Below are positions 34,143 to 42,948 of a stretch of DNA of 64,000 bases, in pieces. The DNA comes from Polaribacter gangjinensis (GTDB lineage Bacteria; Bacteroidota; Bacteroidia; Flavobacteriales; Flavobacteriaceae). The notes below the pieces were generated by a model, which was given only the letters and a program-made list of their open reading frames with translations, searched no databases and was not told where the DNA came from. How positions within the stretch are numbered: position 1 is the first letter of the stretch; the number at the start of each line of letters is the position of its first letter. Location: contig NZ_CP150662.1 in NCBI RefSeq assembly GCF_038024125.1, positions 1,381,501 through 1,445,500 of the forward strand, in the 5' to 3' direction. Both the position numbers and the translations under genes were made by a program.

Positions 34143-36817
34143 TGAAAGTGAAGCAAACAAAATACATGCGCTTATCAGGGTTAGAACCTCTGATTTTAAA
34201 TGAAAACAGCAATTTCATAAATGTTGGTGAACGAACAAATGTTGCTGGTTCTCGTCAATTTTTGCGATTGATTAAAGATGAAAAATTTGATGAAGCGCTT
34301 GAGATTGCAAGACATCAAGTTGATGGTGGTGCACAAATTATCGACATCAATATGGATGATGGTTTGATTGATGGAAAAGAGGCCATGATTCGCTTTCTAA
34401 ATCTAATCGCTGCTGAACCTGATATTTCAAAAGTTCCTATCATGATTGACAGCTCAAAATGGGAAATTATTGAAGCAGGGTTGCAAGTTGTGCAAGGAAA
34501 ATGTGTAGTGAATTCCATTTCATTGAAAGAAGGTGAAGAAAAATTTATTTGGGAGGCTAAACAAATTAAAAGATATGGTGCTGCAGTAATTGTTATGGCT
34601 TTTGATGAAATTGGTCAGGCTGATAATTATGAAAGACGTATAGAAATTGCCAAACGTTCGTATGATATTTTGGTCAATAAAGTTCATTTTCCACCTGAAG
34701 ATATTATTTTCGATTTGAATATTTTTCCAGTTGCCACAGGAATGGAGGAACATAAATTAAACGCACTCGATTTTATAAAAGCTACTAAATGGGTAAGAGA
34801 AAATTTGCCAAATGTTTCTGTAAGTGGGGGCGTTAGCAACGTTTCTTTTTCGTTCAGAGGCAATGATACTGTGCGAGAAGCTATGCATTCAGTGTTTTTA
34901 TATCATGCTATTCAGGCTGGCATGAATATGGGAATTGTAAATCCTGCTTTGTTAGAAGTGTATGATGAAATTCCGAAAGATTTATTAGAACGCGTTGAAG
35001 ATGTAATCCTTAACAGACGCGAAGATGCAACTGAACGTTTGCTCGATTTTGCTGAAACCGTTAAGGGAAAATCTGTTGAAAAAACAGCTGATTTATCTTG
35101 GAGAGAAGGCTCTTTGCAAGATAAAATTACACATGCATTAGTCAAGGGAATTGATGCTTTTATTATTGAAGATGTTGAGCAAGCAAGACAACAAGCAACG
35201 AAACCAATTGATGTTATTGAAGGACATTTAATGATTGGGATGAATGTTGTGGGCGATTTATTTGGTGCCGGAAAAATGTTTTTACCACAAGTTGTAAAAT
35301 CAGCTAGAGTGATGAAAAAAGCGGTAGCCTATTTAAATCCATTTATTGAAGCTGAAAAATCTGACAAACAAGAACCTGTTGGAAAAATTTTGATGGCAAC
35401 TGTAAAAGGCGATGTACATGATATTGGTAAAAATATTGTGAGTGTTGTATTGGCGTGTAATAACTATGAAATTGTAGATTTAGGAGTGATGGTTCCTCCT
35501 GAAAAAATTATTGAAACTGCCAAAAAAGAAAATGTAGATGCTATTGGTTTGAGTGGATTAATTACACCTTCTTTGGATGAAATGGTGTATTTAGCCAAAG
35601 AAATGGAACGTCAAAATTTTACAGTTCCTTTATTAATTGGTGGTGCAACAACATCAAAAGCGCACACAGCCGTAAAAATCGACCCTCAATATAAAAATGC
35701 GGTGGTTCATGTAAATGATGCTTCAAGGGCAGTAACTGTTGTTGGCGATTTATTAAATAAAAAAACATCCTCAACATATGTTGCCAATCTCAAAAAAGAA
35801 TACGATGAATTCAGAATTCAATTTTTAAAACGAGGTAAAGAAAAAAATTACATTTCTATTGCAGAAGCTCGAAAAAGAAAATATGCCATAGATTGGAAAA
35901 ACTCAAAAATTGTAAAACCAAAAGAACTCGGAATTCAAGTTTTTGAACAACTCAGTTTGAAAGAATTGGTACCTTATATTGATTGGAGTCCATTTTTTAG
36001 AAGTTGGGATTTGCATGGAAAATTTCCAGCCATTTTAACAGATGAAATTGTTGGCAATCAAGCAACAGAATTGTTTGAAGATGCTCAAAAAATGCTACAA
36101 CAAATCATTTCGAAACAACAATTAAAGCCCAAAGCAATCTTTGGATTGTTTGAGGCAAATACCATCAATGATGATGATATTGCCATTTACAAAAAAGAAA
36201 AAGAAATTGCTGTTTTTAGAACCTTGCGTCAGCAATTATCAAAAAGAGAAGGCATTCCAAACATTGCTTTGGCAGATTTTATTGCTCCTAAAGAATCTCA
36301 AAAAACAGATTATATGGGTGCATTTTGTGTCGCAATTTTTGGAGCGCAAGAACTCGCAGAGAGTTACAGAGCCAAAGAAGACGATTACAACGGAATTATG
36401 GTGCAAGCCATTGCAGATCGTTTTGCAGAAGCATTTGCAGAATATTTGCATCATCAAATCCGAACAAAACATTGGGGTTATGCAAAGGATGAACAATTGA
36501 CAAACGATGATTTTATTCAAGAAAAATACAAAGGAATTCGTCCAGCTCCAGGATATCCAGCCTGTCCAGATCATTTAGAGAAAGAAACCATTTGGAATTT
36601 GTTAGACGTTGAAAATCAGATTGGTGTTACTTTAACAGAGAGTTTGGCAATGTGGCCAGCAGCAGCAGTTTCTGGATATTATTTTGCAAATGAAGAAGCC
36701 AAATATTTTGGTTTGGGAAAAATCACTCAAGATCAAGTTGCAGATTATGCAAACAGAAAAGGAATTTCCTTAGAAAAAGCAAAAAAATGGTTATTCCCTT
36801 CATTAGCAGAAGAATAA
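34142..36817 (+). CDS. metH: Methionine synthase, folate/B12/activation modules (split MetH part 2)
   Basis: 891 residues. In order: pterin-binding barrel ([14 protein letters not shown]), cobalamin domain with [10 protein letters not shown], where His426 is the cobalt ligand, and the SAM-dependent activation domain with [12 protein letters not shown] and [13 protein letters not shown]. Together with part 1 it makes a full B12-dependent methionine synthase. It is controlled by the SAM-I riboswitch 1 kb upstream. Confidence 0.95.
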   Translation: MKVKQTKYMRLSGLEPLILNENSNFINVGERTNVAGSRQFLRLIKDEKFDEALEIARHQVDGGAQIIDINMDDGLIDGKEAMIRFLNLIAAEPDISKVPIMIDSSKWEIIEAGLQVVQGKCVVNSISLKEGEEKFIWEAKQIKRYGAAVIVMAFDEIGQADNYERRIEIAKRSYDILVNKVHFPPEDIIFDLNIFPVATGMEEHKLNALDFIKATKWVRENLPNVSVSGGVSNVSFSFRGNDTVREAMHSVFLYHAIQAGMNMGIVNPALLEVYDEIPKDLLERVEDVILNRREDATERLLDFAETVKGKSVEKTADLSWREGSLQDKITHALVKGIDAFIIEDVEQARQQATKPIDVIEGHLMIGMNVVGDLFGAGKMFLPQVVKSARVMKKAVAYLNPFIEAEKSDKQEPVGKILMATVKGDVHDIGKNIVSVVLACNNYEIVDLGVMVPPEKIIETAKKENVDAIGLSGLITPSLDEMVYLAKEMERQNFTVPLLIGGATTSKAHTAVKIDPQYKNAVVHVNDASRAVTVVGDLLNKKTSSTYVANLKKEYDEFRIQFLKRGKEKNYISIAEARKRKYAIDWKNSKIVKPKELGIQVFEQLSLKELVPYIDWSPFFRSWDLHGKFPAILTDEIVGNQATELFEDAQKMLQQIISKQQLKPKAIFGLFEANTINDDDIAIYKKEKEIAVFRTLRQQLSKREGIPNIALADFIAPKESQKTDYMGAFCVAIFGAQELAESYRAKEDDYNGIMVQAIADRFAEAFAEYLHHQIRTKHWGYAKDEQLTNDDFIQEKYKGIRPAPGYPACPDHLEKETIWNLLDVENQIGVTLTESLAMWPAAAVSGYYFANEEAKYFGLGKITQDQVADYANRKGISLEKAKKWLFPSLAEE

Positions 36818-36820
36818 AAA

Positions 36821-36847
36821 CCCATCCTAACCTTCCCTAAGGGAAGG
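36821..36847 (-). repeat. Interspersed palindromic repeat after metH
   Basis: CCCATCCTAA followed by CCTTCCCTAAGGGAAGG. On the minus strand it is the same module as in cysN (24998-25026). It begins 4 bases past the metH stop. Confidence 0.82.
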
Positions 36848-36941
36848 AACTGGTTTTGGAAAACAAAAACGAATTTGTAAGATAAAATAAAATTAAACAG
36901 CTTCTTTATTCATTAAAAAAGAGTTTTAGGAGCATAAATTT

Positions 36942-36966
36942 CCCTCCTCTGGAGGGATTAAGGGAG
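36942..36966 (+). repeat. Interspersed palindromic repeat abutting metF
   Basis: CCCTCCTCTGGAGGG followed by ATTAAGGGAGG. It is a relative of the other palindromes, built on CCCTCC/GGAGGG arms. Its last bases, GGGAGG, lie 4-9 bases before the metF ATG and form a perfect SD-like site. Confidence 0.75.
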
Positions 36967-36970
36967 GATT

Positions 36971-37927
36971 ATGAAAGTAACAGATCACATTAAAAATGCA
37001 AACGGAAAAACGTTGTTTTCCTTTGAAATTATTCCGCCAAAAAAAGGCAATAGCATTCAAGAATTATACAATAATATTGATCCTTTAATGGAGTTTAGAC
37101 CTCCATTTATAGACGTTACCACATCAAGAGAAGAATATGTTTATATTGACAAAGGCAATGGATTATTAGACAGAAAAATCACTCGAATGCGTCCTGGAAC
37201 AGTGGGAATTTGCGCTGCAATAAAACACAAATACAATGTGGATACTGTGCCTCATGTGTTGTGTGGAGGTTTTACCAAAGAGGAAACTGAATATGTTTTG
37301 GTAGATTGTCATTACCTAGGAATTGACAATGTAATGGCTTTGAGAGGTGATGCCATGAGTCATCAAAAATATTTTGAACCCATTGAAGGTGGTCATGAAT
37401 ATGCCAAAGATTTGGTTGCTCAAATTCATGATTTGAATCGTGGAAAATATTTGCATGATGTTGTTGAAGGAAACAACAAAGCAGATTTTTGTATTGGTGT
37501 TGCTGGTTATCCTGAAAAACATTTAGAAGCGCCTTCTTTACAAACTGATTTAAAACGCTTGAAAGAAAAAGTTGATGCAGGCGCACATTATATTGTTACT
37601 CAAATGTTTTTTGATAATAATAAATATTTCGAATTTGTGGAAGCTGCCAAAAAAATGGGAATCACTGTACCCATAATTCCAGGCATAAAACCGTTGGCTG
37701 TTAAACGTCATTTGCAATTATTACCGCAAGTTTTCAGAATTGATTTACCAGAAACTTTGATATCAGAAATTGAAAAATGTAGTACAAATCAACAAGTAAG
37801 GCAAGTTGGCATTGAATGGGCAATTCAACAATCTAAAGAATTGTTAGCTGCTGGAGTGCCAGTTTTGCATTATTATTCTATGGGAAAAAGTGATAATATT
37901 CGCGAAATCGCAAAAGAATTGTTCTAA
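36971..37927 (+). CDS. metF: 5,10-methylenetetrahydrofolate reductase MetF
   Basis: 318 residues of the MTHFR barrel: FSFEIIPPKKG near the N-terminus with the catalytic Glu, DVTTSREEY, and ALRGD for FAD. It supplies 5-methyl-THF to MetH encoded just upstream. It probably shares the SAM-I-controlled transcript, although 153 bases with two repeats intervene. Confidence 0.95.
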   Translation: MKVTDHIKNANGKTLFSFEIIPPKKGNSIQELYNNIDPLMEFRPPFIDVTTSREEYVYIDKGNGLLDRKITRMRPGTVGICAAIKHKYNVDTVPHVLCGGFTKEETEYVLVDCHYLGIDNVMALRGDAMSHQKYFEPIEGGHEYAKDLVAQIHDLNRGKYLHDVVEGNNKADFCIGVAGYPEKHLEAPSLQTDLKRLKEKVDAGAHYIVTQMFFDNNKYFEFVEAAKKMGITVPIIPGIKPLAVKRHLQLLPQVFRIDLPETLISEIEKCSTNQQVRQVGIEWAIQQSKELLAAGVPVLHYYSMGKSDNIREIAKELF

Positions 37928-37982
37928 ATGTAAGCATAGCTTGAATTGATAGGCAAATAGGGAAAAGCAATTTTTTGAAATC

Positions 37983-38010
37983 TTGTAAGTAAATAATTTA
38001 CGTACTTTTG
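37983..38010 (+). promoter_or_regulatory. Promoter of trxA
   Basis: TTG at 37983-37985 and TACTTTTG at 38003-38010, 17 bases apart, match the Bacteroidota -33/-7 pattern. The ATG is at 38050. Confidence 0.65.
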
Positions 38011-38049
38011 TAATCAAGAAATCAATTCATTAAATAAAACAAACATACA

Positions 38050-38367
38050 ATGGCATTAGAAATAACAGATGCAACTTTTGAGGAAGTTGTATTAAAATCA
38101 GACAAACCAGTATTGGTAGATTTTTGGGCTGCTTGGTGTGGTCCTTGCAGAATGGTAGGTCCTATCGTTGACGAAATTCACGCAGAATACGAAGGAAAAG
38201 CAATCATTGGAAAAGTAGATGTAGATGCAAATCAAGAGTTTGCAGCTAAATATGGGGTTAGAAATATTCCAACTGTTTTAATCTTTAAAAACGGTGAAGT
38301 TGTTGACAAACAAGTGGGTGTTGCTCCAAAAAATGTATATACAAGTAAAATTGATGCTGCTTTATAG
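38050..38367 (+). CDS. trxA: Thioredoxin
   Basis: 105 residues with the active site WCGPC (Cys30, Cys33), DFWAAWCGPC context and the cis-proline RNIPTVLIF. It is a single-domain cytoplasmic thioredoxin. Lying just after the sulfur cluster, it may donate electrons to CysH, but it has its own promoter and terminator. Confidence 0.97.
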   Translation: MALEITDATFEEVVLKSDKPVLVDFWAAWCGPCRMVGPIVDEIHAEYEGKAIIGKVDVDANQEFAAKYGVRNIPTVLIFKNGEVVDKQVGVAPKNVYTSKIDAAL

Positions 38368-38392
38368 TAGTAATTAACAATTTATATATTGC

Positions 38393-38423
38393 AAAAGGTT
38401 TGGCTTAGGTCAAACCTTTTTTT
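38393..38423 (+). terminator. Intrinsic terminator of trxA
   Basis: AAAAGGTTTG pairs with CAAACCTTTT around GCTTAGGT and is followed by a T-run. Confidence 0.92.
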
Positions 38424-38448
38424 ATTTTTATAGATTGAAAATCAACTC

Positions 38449-41010
38449 ATGAAATACTTTTATTTCCTTTTAATTTATTTTTTTATTGCAATTTCTTGTA
38501 ATAATAAAAACCATAAAGTTACCATTGAAAAAGGCATTTCTTATGAACTTGCTCAATACAGAAAACAACAAATTTCAGAAGTTGTTTACAATTTAGAATT
38601 TCAAATTCCGAGAGAAAAAACGGCTCCAATTCCATCTTCTTTATATCTTGAAATCACTATTAATGATCTTGAAAATGACTTAATTTTGGATTTTAATGAA
38701 AAAACTTCCAAATTAAAATCTCTAAAAGTCAATAAGAAAAATGCAAAGATTAATCACCAAAAAGAGCATCTCATTATAGATAAAAACCAACTGAATTTAG
38801 GCAAAAATTCGATTGAAATTCATTTTAATGCTGGTGAAAAATCACTCAACAGAAATGACGATTTTTTATACACTTTATTGGTTCCTGACAGAGCAAGCAC
38901 ATTATTTCCATGCTTTGACCAACCAGGCATCAAAGCGAAATATAATTTAACTATCACAGCACCAAAAGATTGGAAAGTGATGTGTGGTGCTTTTGAAAAA
39001 GAAACCATCGAAAAAGGCGATTTTACACAACATAAATTTGCAACTTCCGATTTAATGAGCACTTATTTATTCTCATTTGTGGCAGGTAATTTTTCTGAAA
39101 TCACAAAAAATCCTGGCAAGTTTGTCATGCGCTTTTTATACCGAGAAAACAATCCTGAAAAAATTGAAGAAAGTGTCAATAAAATATTTGAATTGCATCA
39201 AAATGCTATTTCGTATTTAGAAAACTATACTCAAATAAAATTCCCATTTCAAAAAATGGATTTTGCGGCAATTCCGCCTTTTCAATATGGTGGAATGGAA
39301 CATGTTGGTGCTATTCAATACAGAGAATCTTCACTTTTTTTAGATAAATATGCCACTCAAAATCAACTTTTAGGTCGTGTAAAACTCATTGCGCACGAAA
39401 CTGCTCACATGTGGTTTGGCGATTTAGTGACTATGAAATGGTTTAATGATGTGTGGATGAAAGAAGTTTTTGCCAATTTTATGGCGGATAAAATCGTAAA
39501 TCCTGAGTTTCCTGAAATCAATCATAATCTGAGTTTTATGATGACGCATTATCCAAGTGCTTATTCTGAAGATCGCACAAAAGGCACCAATAGCATTCGT
39601 CAAAATTTAGCGAATTTAAAAGATGCTGGTTCGCTTTATGGAAGAATCATTTACAACAAAGCACCAATTATGATGCGTCAATTGGAGTTTTTGCTGGGTG
39701 AAGAATTGTTTCAAAAGGGCATTCAAAAGTATCTCAAATCCTATGAAAATAACAATGCAGATTGGGAAGAATTGGTATCAATTTTAGATGAAAATTTTGC
39801 TGGAGATTTGAAATCTTGGAGTGATGTTTGGGTAAATTCATCAGGAAGACCCATTTTTTATGAAGAAATTGAATTGAATGAAAAAGGAAATGTGACCAAA
39901 TTTGTGATTCATCAAAAAGCAGAAGATGGTTCTAATAAAATTTGGACACAATCATTTTCAATCATGCTAAAGGATGAAAGAGGTTATGAAAAAACCATCA
40001 ATCTTAAAAATATTGGAAAATCTTTTGATATTTCATCTGCTGTAAAAGATTTTAAACCGGGACAAATTATTTACAATTCTAACGGATTTGGTTATGGTGT
40101 TTTTCCAATTTATAAAGATAAAATTCACGAATATAAAAACCTTTCGAATGAAGTTTCTAGAGGCTATCAAATCATCAATTTATATGAAAATATGTTGCTT
40201 CAAAAAATTTCAGCAACTGAAACGTACAACATCTTTTTAGAAGCCATAAAATCTGAAAAAAACGAATTGATAAGCAGCTATTTATCGAGAGTTTTAGAAA
40301 CTATTTATTGGACATTTTTGACTGACAATCAACAGAAAGAAGTACAAAAAATTACGGAAGAAAATTTACTAAAATTGCTTGAAAGTAATTTACCTGCAAA
40401 TATCAAAAAAACTATTTTTGGACTGTATGAATCAATCGCAATTTCCAATCATGGAAAAGAAATTTTATACCAACTTTGGTGCAACAAAAAAAGAGTTGAC
40501 AATCTTTTCTTGAATGAAAATGATTTTACAAAATTAGCGATGGTATTGGCAATTTATGAACATCCAAAAGCATCAGAAATTTTAGAACAGCAAGCTAAAA
40601 ACATTACAAATCAAGACAGATTAGCGCGTTTTAAATGGTTGTTACCTTCACTTTCTGCAGATGAAAAAGTACGTGATTCGTTTATGAAATCACTTTTGAA
40701 AAAAGAAAACAGAGAAAATGAATCTTGGGTTGAAGTTGCTTTGAACAACTTACATCATCCTTTGCGTCAAAAATCATCAGTAAAACACCTAAAATCAATT
40801 TTAGAAAAATTAGAAGAAGTACAATTAACTGGCGATATTTTCTTTCCAAAAGGATGGTTAGCAAGTTCTATTGGTAACTATTCATCGAAAGAAGCCTATA
40901 AAATTCTACAGGATTTTTTGAATGAAAACCCAAAATACAATCCTATTTTATTGAAAAAACTACAACAAACTACAGATAATTTAAATAGAGCTCAAAGCAT
41001 CAAAAAATAA
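38449..41010 (+). CDS. M1-family aminopeptidase lipoprotein
   Basis: 853 residues. The N-terminal signal ends in a lipobox-like AISC (Cys17). GGMEHVGAIQ is the GxMEN-like exopeptidase motif (here MEH), and HETAH at 316-320 with Glu339 forms the gluzincin zinc site. A C-terminal helical domain follows, as in aminopeptidase N. It would trim peptides at the cell envelope. The replacement of Asn by His in GxMEN is seen in some M1 enzymes. Confidence 0.9.
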   Translation: MKYFYFLLIYFFIAISCNNKNHKVTIEKGISYELAQYRKQQISEVVYNLEFQIPREKTAPIPSSLYLEITINDLENDLILDFNEKTSKLKSLKVNKKNAKINHQKEHLIIDKNQLNLGKNSIEIHFNAGEKSLNRNDDFLYTLLVPDRASTLFPCFDQPGIKAKYNLTITAPKDWKVMCGAFEKETIEKGDFTQHKFATSDLMSTYLFSFVAGNFSEITKNPGKFVMRFLYRENNPEKIEESVNKIFELHQNAISYLENYTQIKFPFQKMDFAAIPPFQYGGMEHVGAIQYRESSLFLDKYATQNQLLGRVKLIAHETAHMWFGDLVTMKWFNDVWMKEVFANFMADKIVNPEFPEINHNLSFMMTHYPSAYSEDRTKGTNSIRQNLANLKDAGSLYGRIIYNKAPIMMRQLEFLLGEELFQKGIQKYLKSYENNNADWEELVSILDENFAGDLKSWSDVWVNSSGRPIFYEEIELNEKGNVTKFVIHQKAEDGSNKIWTQSFSIMLKDERGYEKTINLKNIGKSFDISSAVKDFKPGQIIYNSNGFGYGVFPIYKDKIHEYKNLSNEVSRGYQIINLYENMLLQKISATETYNIFLEAIKSEKNELISSYLSRVLETIYWTFLTDNQQKEVQKITEENLLKLLESNLPANIKKTIFGLYESIAISNHGKEILYQLWCNKKRVDNLFLNENDFTKLAMVLAIYEHPKASEILEQQAKNITNQDRLARFKWLLPSLSADEKVRDSFMKSLLKKENRENESWVEVALNNLHHPLRQKSSVKHLKSILEKLEEVQLTGDIFFPKGWLASSIGNYSSKEAYKILQDFLNENPKYNPILLKKLQQTTDNLNRAQSIKK

Positions 41011-41011
41011 T

Positions 41012-41932
41012 ATGGAATTATCTCAACTTCAAACTTCAGAAATAAAAAACCTTGATTTGTTGGCAAAACAAGTTGTAGAAGGGTTCATTACAGGAATGCA
41101 TAAAAGTCCGTTTCATGGATTTTCAGTGGAATTTTCTGAACACAAATTATACAACAAAGGCGAAAGCACGCGACATATTGATTGGAAATTATTCGCAAAA
41201 ACCGAAAAATTATATACCAAAAAATATGAAGAAGAAACCAATTTGCGATGCCATATTATCATTGACAATTCAGCATCTATGCATTTTCCGATCGTAAAAT
41301 CACAAAAATTGGATTCTTTAAATAAAATTGGATTTTCTACAGTTGCTGCAGCTTGCTTGATGGAAATTTTAAAACGTCAAAGAGATGCTTTTGGATTGAG
41401 TATTTATTCAGATACCTACGAATATTATGCTCCTGAAAAAGGCAGTGAGCGACACAGAAAAATGTTGTTGCATCAATTAGAGCAGTTATTGGTTTCAACC
41501 TCTAAAACAACTACAGATACTTATAAATATTTACATGAAATTGCAGAAAAAATACACAGAAGATCTTTGATATTTTTATTTACAGATATGTTTCAAACAG
41601 ATCACGAAAGTGAAGCTTTGTTTGAAGCTTTGCGCCATTTAAAATACAACAAACATGAGGTAGTTTTATTCCACACGTATGATGCTGAATTAGAATTGAA
41701 CTTCAATTTTGACAATTCGCCCAAAAAATTAGTAGATGTTGAGACAGGAGAATCTATAGATTTATATGCTGAAAATATTCAAAGTAGCTACAAAATATTG
41801 ATTGAAAACTACTTTAAAGCATTGAAAAATAAATGCTTACAATACAAAATAGATTATGTTGCTGTTGATATTAAAAGTGGGTTTAACACAGTGCTCACAA
41901 ACTATTTGATAAGTAGAAGAAAATTTTTATAA
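41012..41932 (+). CDS. DUF58 (vWA-like) protein
   Basis: 306 residues. The N-terminal DUF58 core STRHIDWKLFAKTEKLYTKKYEEET is clear, followed by a vWA-like stretch IIDNSASMHFP with a MIDAS-type DxSxS and FLFTDMFQ. DUF58 proteins usually pair with MoxR ATPases, but none is adjacent. It starts 1 base after the aminopeptidase stop, suggesting co-translation. The function is not known. Confidence 0.88.
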   Translation: MELSQLQTSEIKNLDLLAKQVVEGFITGMHKSPFHGFSVEFSEHKLYNKGESTRHIDWKLFAKTEKLYTKKYEEETNLRCHIIIDNSASMHFPIVKSQKLDSLNKIGFSTVAAACLMEILKRQRDAFGLSIYSDTYEYYAPEKGSERHRKMLLHQLEQLLVSTSKTTTDTYKYLHEIAEKIHRRSLIFLFTDMFQTDHESEALFEALRHLKYNKHEVVLFHTYDAELELNFNFDNSPKKLVDVETGESIDLYAENIQSSYKILIENYFKALKNKCLQYKIDYVAVDIKSGFNTVLTNYLISRRKFL

Positions 41933-41960
41933 TTTTCTTTGTCAGAAATAAAAACAAGAG

Positions 41961-41968
41961 TATATTTG
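41961..41968 (+). promoter_or_regulatory. -7 promoter element of tRNA-Asp
   Basis: TATATTTG matches TAnnTTTG, 28 bases upstream of the mature tRNA 5' end. Confidence 0.6.
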
Positions 41969-41996
41969 CATCCGCAATACCACTATTGGTAGCAAC

Positions 41997-42070
41997 GGTT
42001 TGGTAGTTCAGTTGGTTAGAATACATGCCTGTCACGCATGGGGTCGCGGGTTCGAGTCCCGTCCAGACCG
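41997..42070 (+). tRNA. tRNA-Asp (anticodon GTC)
   Basis: The cloverleaf is complete: acceptor GGTTTGG/CCAGACC (one G-T pair), anticodon stem CATGC/GCATG with loop CTGTCAC and anticodon GTC at 42031-42033, and T-arm GCGGG-TTCGAGT-CCCGT. The discriminator is G42070. CCA is not encoded, so it must be added. A terminator follows at once. Confidence 0.97.
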
Positions 42071-42071
42071 C

Positions 42072-42109
42072 AAAAAGCCTTAAAAATCATAAGATTTTTA
42101 AGGCTTTTT
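42072..42109 (+). terminator. Intrinsic terminator of tRNA-Asp
   Basis: A perfect 17-bp stem, AAAAAGCCTTAAAAATC with GATTTTTAAGGCTTTTT, loop ATAA. It starts one base after the discriminator plus C. Confidence 0.93.
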
Positions 42110-42153
42110 CATTTTATTATTTTCACAAAACTTACAAATTTTAATACATAAAA

Positions 42154-42177
42154 AAAGCCTCAATATTTTGAGGCTTT
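42154..42177 (-). terminator. Intrinsic terminator of the DUF2911 gene
   Basis: AAAGCCTCAA and TTGAGGCTTT around TATT; on the minus strand it is followed by a T-run. It lies 22 bases past the stop. Confidence 0.9.
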
Positions 42178-42199
42178 CGTTTTAAAGGTATTTAAGAAA

Positions 42200-42742
42200 T
42201 TATCCTTTTACAGGCACAGAAACTATTTTATTTCCCCAACCTAAATACATGGTTGCATCATTATTTTCTCCTTCAAAAACAATTGAAAAAGCTTCAATTG
42301 GCTCTTCTGAAGTCGTAACTGTTCCTTTAACTCTTACAACATCGTCTTTTTCATCATAAAAATAAGAACCCCAAACATTTTTTTGTTTGCTTAAAATTAC
42401 TGTCCAATCTTCATTTGTTGGAATTGTAAACAATGTATAGGTTCCTGCAGCAACTTCTTTTCCTCCAAAAACAACATTTTTATAAAATGTAATTTCTGTA
42501 GCCTCATTAGCTCCTGTTCTCCAAACTTTATCATTTGGCGCTAACTTGTCTATAGTCCTCCCTTTTAATTGAGGGCGACTATAAACTACTTTTACCAATT
42601 TGTTTGCTTCTCTCCAATTTGATGGAAAAGCTGCAGCATCCATAGGACTTGCATCAATTTTGACAAATTTTTGCGCTGTAATATCAGAGCTTGTTCCTAA
42701 AAAAATCGCACACAATGCGAAGAATAAAATAGATTTTTTCAT
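42200..42742 (-). CDS. DUF2911 secreted protein
   Basis: 180 residues from the ATG at 42742, which begins a signal peptide (MKKSILFFALCAIFLG ... ITAQ). A reading frame from further upstream would bury it. The body has KVVYSRPQLKGRTI, WRTGANEATEITF and GGKEVAAGTYTLFTIP, the DUF2911 signature. This is a Bacteroidota periplasmic family without known function. It has its own terminator. Confidence 0.88.
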   Translation of the reverse strand: MKKSILFFALCAIFLGTSSDITAQKFVKIDASPMDAAAFPSNWREANKLVKVVYSRPQLKGRTIDKLAPNDKVWRTGANEATEITFYKNVVFGGKEVAAGTYTLFTIPTNEDWTVILSKQKNVWGSYFYDEKDDVVRVKGTVTTSEEPIEAFSIVFEGENNDATMYLGWGNKIVSVPVKG

Positions 42743-42831
42743 GTATTTGTGAATTAAATTTATTGGATTTATTTTGAAAATCAAAATTATAAAACCTTGA
42801 TTATCAAAGGTACTAAATTTGTGTTAAGATT

Positions 42832-42948
42832 TTAATGACAGCCACAATCGCTTGAGCAATTTTTAGATTTCTTTGAATTGAATACATATTTTCTCAACAG
42901 AAATAAAACGGCTGCACCTACTAAAACATAAACTAAAATTTGTTGCAT
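42832..42948 (-). CDS. FeoB-associated Cys-rich membrane peptide
   Basis: A 38-residue frame overlapping the feoB stop (TAATG at 42948). It has one transmembrane helix (about residues 3-19), then a basic stretch and the tail NCSSDCGCH with three Cys and a His. This matches the small FeoB-associated Cys-rich proteins coded right after feoB in many bacteria. It may bind iron at the cytoplasmic side of FeoB, but the function is unproven. It is short enough to be missed by gene finders. Confidence 0.85.
   Translation of the reverse strand: MQQILVYVLVGAAVLFLLRKYVFNSKKSKNCSSDCGCH

Noticed and set aside
34100..34160. metH interrupted by a frameshift
   Set aside because: The two parts overlap by TAATG with a proper start, both domain borders are clean, and split MetH is common in Bacteroidota.
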